Shown here one piece after another: positions 61,152 through 64,000 of a DNA stretch of 64,000 nt. The notes beneath the pieces are model-generated. The model had not been told where the DNA came from. It worked only from the letters and a program-made list of their open reading frames with translations, and did not search any database. The number at the start of each line of letters is the position of its first letter. Position 1 is the first letter of the stretch. Source of the stretch: an uncultured Agathobaculum sp. (lineage in GTDB: Bacteria > Bacillota > Clostridia > Oscillospirales > Butyricicoccaceae); the NCBI GenBank assembly GCA_934504345.1, contig CAKSVR010000001.1:62001-126000 (forward strand), written 5' to 3'. The position numbers and the translations under genes are program-made.

Positions 61152-63647
61152 ATGTTCTATCAAAACCGTTTTACCGAGCGTGCCCGTCAGGCACTGACTC
61201 TTGCACAGGAAGCGGCCGCTTCGTTCGGCCACAGCTATATCGGTTCGGAGCATCTGCTGCTCGGCCTGCTGCGTGAAGGCGGCGGCCCGGCTGCCAAAGC
61301 ACTTGCTGCCGCAGGCGTGACCGACGAAGCCCTTGTCAAGCAGATCGAAGAGCTGTCCGGCCGCGGCACGCCGGATTCCACCGCGCCGCAGGGCATGACA
61401 CCGCGCACCAAGCGCATCGTCGAGCTGTCCGTACAGTCCGCGAACGAGATGGGCACCGGCTATGTCGGCACCGAACACCTGCTGCTCGGCATTCTGCGCG
61501 AGGGCCAGAATGTGGCACTGACCGCGCTTGCTAATCTGAAGATCACCCCGCAAATCCTTGTCGAGAAGCTGAATCAGGCGCTCGGCGGCGTACAGGACGG
61601 CGTTTCCGGCGAGCCCGGCGCTGCGGCTCCCGGCGGCGCGGACAGCAAGGATGCGCTCAGCCAGTTTGGCCGCGACCTGACTGCCGCCGCCAAGGAGGGC
61701 AAGCTCGACCCTGTTATTGGCCGCTCCAAGGAGATTCAGCGTGTCATCCAGATCTTGTCCCGCCGCACCAAGAACAACCCGGCGCTGATCGGTGATCCGG
61801 GTGTCGGCAAGACCGCCGTTGTCGAGGGTCTGGCCCAGAAGATCGTTTCCGGCGATGTGCCCGAAACCCTGAAAGGCAAGCGCCTGATCTCGCTCGACCT
61901 GACCGGCATGATCGCGGGCACCAAATACCGCGGCGAGTTCGAGGAGCGCATTAAGAAGGTCATCGAAGAGCTGACCGCCAAGAAAGACACCATCCTGTTC
62001 ATCGATGAGATGCATATGCTGATGGGCGCCGGCGCCGCTGAGGGCGCTGCCGATGCAGCGAACATCCTCAAGCCCGCGCTGAGCCGCGGCGAGGTACAGG
62101 TCATCGGCGCGACCACGCTTGACGAGTACCGCAAGAACATCGAAAAGGATGCCGCTCTGGAACGTCGTTTCCAGCCGGTTCAGATCAACGAGCCGTCCGC
62201 CGAGGATGCCGTTGAGATTTTGAAGGGTCTGCGCGACAAGTACGAGGCGCACCACCGCATCAAGATTCCGGATGAGGCCATTGAAGCCGCTGTCAAGCTG
62301 TCTGTCCGCTATGTCACCGGCCGTTACCTGCCGGATAAGGCCATCGATGTTATCGATGAAGCCTGCTCGCGTGTCCGCCTGTCCACGCTGACTACTCCGC
62401 CCGATCTGAAGCAGATGGAGGACGAAATTGCCGCCGTTGCCGCCAAGAAAGAGGAGGCTGTCAAGGGTCAGGACTACGAGAACGCTGCCAAGCTGCGTGA
62501 CGAGGAGAAGTCCAAGCGCGAAGCGATGGAGGCCCGCAAGAAAGAGTGGGCTGACCAGCAGACCAAGTCGCACGGTGCTGTCACCGAGGACGATATTGCC
62601 GCCGTTATCTCCGGCTGGACCGGTGTTCCGGTCGCCCAGCTGACTGAGGACGAGGGTCAGCGCCTGCTGCACCTCGAGGATACGCTGCATCAGCGTGTTA
62701 TCGGCCAGAGCGAAGCTGTAACGGCAGTTGCCAAGGCTATCCGCCGCAGCCGTGTCGGCCTGCGCGACCCGAAGCGCCCGATCGGCTCGTTCCTGTTCCT
62801 CGGCCCGACCGGTGTCGGCAAGACCGAGCTGAGCAAGGCGCTGGCCGAAGCGATGTTCGGTGACGAAAACGCCATGATCCGCATCGATATGTCCGAATAT
62901 ATGGAGAAACACGCCGTTTCGCGTATGATCGGTTCGCCTCCGGGATATGTCGGCTACGATGAGGGCGGCCAGCTTTCCGAAAAGGTTCGCCGTCACCCGT
63001 ACTCGGTTGTTCTGTTCGATGAGATCGAAAAGGCGCACCCGGATGTATTCAACATCCTGCTGCAAATCCTTGAGGATGGTATCCTCACCGACGGTCAGGG
63101 CCGCCATGTGGACTTCAAGAACACCATCATCATCATGACGTCCAACATCGGCGCGCAGAAGATCACCGGCACGGCCCGCAAGTCGCTGGGCTTCGCGGAT
63201 GGCCAGCCGGAGAACGCCGCCGAGCGCACGTTCGAGCAGATCAAGAGCGATGTTATGGCAGAGCTCAAGACCGCAGTTCGTCCGGAGTTCCTCAACCGTA
63301 TCGACGATATTATCGTGTTCAACCGTCTGAACGAGGACGAGATCGCACAGATTGCCGACGGTATGCTCCGCAAGGTCGCAGAGCGTATGCAGGACATGGA
63401 GATTACCATGGACTGGACCGAAGCCGCCAAGAAGCACCTTGCCAAGGCTGGTTTTGACCCGGTTTACGGTGCCCGCCCGCTGCGCCGCGCCGTTACCAAC
63501 GAGGTCGAGGATCTTGTTGCCGAGGAGTCCCTCGAGGGCAAGATCAAGAAAGGCGACAGCGTAACGCTCGATGCCGCCGACGACAAGCTGGTGCTGACGC
63601 ACAAGGATGCAAAAGCTCCGGCTGAAACTGAAAATAAGGACGAGTAA
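61152..63647 (+). CDS. clpC: ATP-dependent Clp protease ATP-binding subunit ClpC
   Basis: An 831-residue AAA+ unfoldase that feeds arginine-phosphorylated or adaptor-bound proteins to ClpP. It has an N-terminal double Clp repeat (residues 1-145), Walker A GDPGVGKTAVVEG and Walker B FIDEMHMLMGAG in AAA1, a middle domain with UVR motif (GQDYENAAKLRDEEKSKRE) near 440, Walker A GPTGVGKTELSKA in AAA2, and a D2-small C-terminal domain. The ClpP-contact loop should lie near residue 670. The ATG at 61152 has AAAGGAG eight bases upstream; the GTG three codons earlier is within the site. It is last in the operon. Confidence 0.97.
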   Translation: MFYQNRFTERARQALTLAQEAAASFGHSYIGSEHLLLGLLREGGGPAAKALAAAGVTDEALVKQIEELSGRGTPDSTAPQGMTPRTKRIVELSVQSANEMGTGYVGTEHLLLGILREGQNVALTALANLKITPQILVEKLNQALGGVQDGVSGEPGAAAPGGADSKDALSQFGRDLTAAAKEGKLDPVIGRSKEIQRVIQILSRRTKNNPALIGDPGVGKTAVVEGLAQKIVSGDVPETLKGKRLISLDLTGMIAGTKYRGEFEERIKKVIEELTAKKDTILFIDEMHMLMGAGAAEGAADAANILKPALSRGEVQVIGATTLDEYRKNIEKDAALERRFQPVQINEPSAEDAVEILKGLRDKYEAHHRIKIPDEAIEAAVKLSVRYVTGRYLPDKAIDVIDEACSRVRLSTLTTPPDLKQMEDEIAAVAAKKEEAVKGQDYENAAKLRDEEKSKREAMEARKKEWADQQTKSHGAVTEDDIAAVISGWTGVPVAQLTEDEGQRLLHLEDTLHQRVIGQSEAVTAVAKAIRRSRVGLRDPKRPIGSFLFLGPTGVGKTELSKALAEAMFGDENAMIRIDMSEYMEKHAVSRMIGSPPGYVGYDEGGQLSEKVRRHPYSVVLFDEIEKAHPDVFNILLQILEDGILTDGQGRHVDFKNTIIIMTSNIGAQKITGTARKSLGFADGQPENAAERTFEQIKSDVMAELKTAVRPEFLNRIDDIIVFNRLNEDEIAQIADGMLRKVAERMQDMEITMDWTEAAKKHLAKAGFDPVYGARPLRRAVTNEVEDLVAEESLEGKIKKGDSVTLDAADDKLVLTHKDAKAPAETENKDE

Positions 63648-63665
63648 GTTCTTGTTTAGATGAGG

Positions 63666-63702
63666 AAAGAGGTACGATTCGTGAGAATCGTACCTCTTTT
63701 TG
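63666..63702 (+). terminator. Terminator of the ctsR-mcsA-mcsB-clpC operon
   Basis: A perfect 15-bp inverted repeat (63666-63680 and 63685-63699) with loop GTGA, ending in a T-run, lies 18 bp after the clpC stop. Confidence 0.92.
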
Positions 63703-63738
63703 CGTAAATTGTGATTTGTAGACCTGTTACGAACGTAT

Positions 63739-63950
63739 TCCGTAGGGCGCGATAAGGTGAATTGCCCGTCAGGGCAAGAGAAGATGCCCTGGGGTACGAC
63801 CCGGCGCGCCGCAACCCATCCGAATTGCACGATTTATCCCGTAGGGGCAACGTGGTGCATATGATTTTACGTTTCGGCGCGCCGAGGTCGTCGCGCCCTA
63901 CGGATATGTTTCATTTTCCATTATCCATTTTCAATTCTCTATTTGCACGC
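63739..63950. repeat. Palindromic intergenic repeats after clpC
   Basis: TCCGTAGGGCGCGA (63739-63752) and its exact complement (63891-63904) bound a 166-bp unit with internal palindromes TTGCCC/GGGCAA (63762-63777) and two CGGCGCGCCG sites. It looks like a non-autonomous palindromic element. At 63908-63940 follows a pyrimidine-rich stretch (CATTTTCCATTATCCATTTT) related to the arm of the repeat between mcsB and clpC. The final ~50 bases to 64000 carry no gene; a TATAAT near 63992 may belong to a gene outside the window. Confidence 0.6.
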
Positions 63951-64000
63951 CGACAAATCAAAATTTTTCTTCCAACAATCCATTTCTATAGTATAATAAA

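Noticed and set aside
61146..63830. An 894-codon frame opposite clpC
   Set aside because: clpC is certain, and the opposite frame has no start context or domain.

Overview
The window looks like part of the chromosome of an anaerobic, low-G+C-lineage (Clostridia-type) gut bacterium with a fairly GC-rich backbone, possibly an Oscillospirales member such as the Butyricicoccus/Agathobaculum group. This is inferred from gene content, not from a marker gene: a monomeric [FeFe] hydrogenase, an 8Fe-8S ferredoxin, acetate kinase, TmcAL, a ctsR-mcsA-mcsB-clpC operon, S-layer homology (SLH) proteins with cohesin and dockerin modules, and AGGAGG-type ribosome binding sites.

Layout. 0-8.8 kb is core metabolism: an O-antigen-ligase-like membrane protein with a DUF4330 partner, ispE, a PHP-type histidinol-phosphatase-like enzyme, a CPBP membrane protease, ackA, the divergent tmcAL and a DUF554 membrane protein. 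8.8-12.2 kb holds two ~0.77 kb copies of a long inverted-repeat element around the hydrogenase gene. Each copy carries a conserved core that looks like a structured RNA ending in a T-run. A fragment of a third copy is at bases 1-20. 12.2-18.4 kb has an operon of a solute-binding lipoprotein and a membrane GGDEF-EAL protein, divergent from a sodium:alanine symporter.

18.4-53 kb is a surface-protein island. It starts with a decayed IS256-type transposase and ends with a decayed tyrosine recombinase beside two tRNA-Ser genes. In between are ten large genes, all on the minus strand, all with signal peptides: two beta-helix-like repeat proteins (one with SLH domains), a dockerin-bearing subtilase, a small partner protein, a transglutaminase-like/leucine-rich-repeat protein, a 2010-residue SLH protein, a small dockerin protein, a cohesin-SLH protein and two BspA-type leucine-rich-repeat proteins. 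The cohesin-SLH anchor, the dockerin protein and the giant SLH protein form one tight operon. The simplest reading is a cell-wall-anchored cohesin-dockerin assembly that displays a protease and adhesion or substrate-binding modules rather than glycosidases.

53-64 kb returns to backbone: tRNA-Ser(GCU) and tRNA-Ser(UGA), an ArsC/Spx-like protein, a polytopic membrane protein, a CPA2 antiporter, an unknown protein next to an ArsB/NhaD-type transporter, a ferredoxin, and the ctsR-mcsA-mcsB-clpC proteostasis operon with recognisable CtsR operator sites. Small palindromic repeats lie between mcsB and clpC and after clpC.

All calls are from reading the sequence and its translations. No database search or structure prediction was run.
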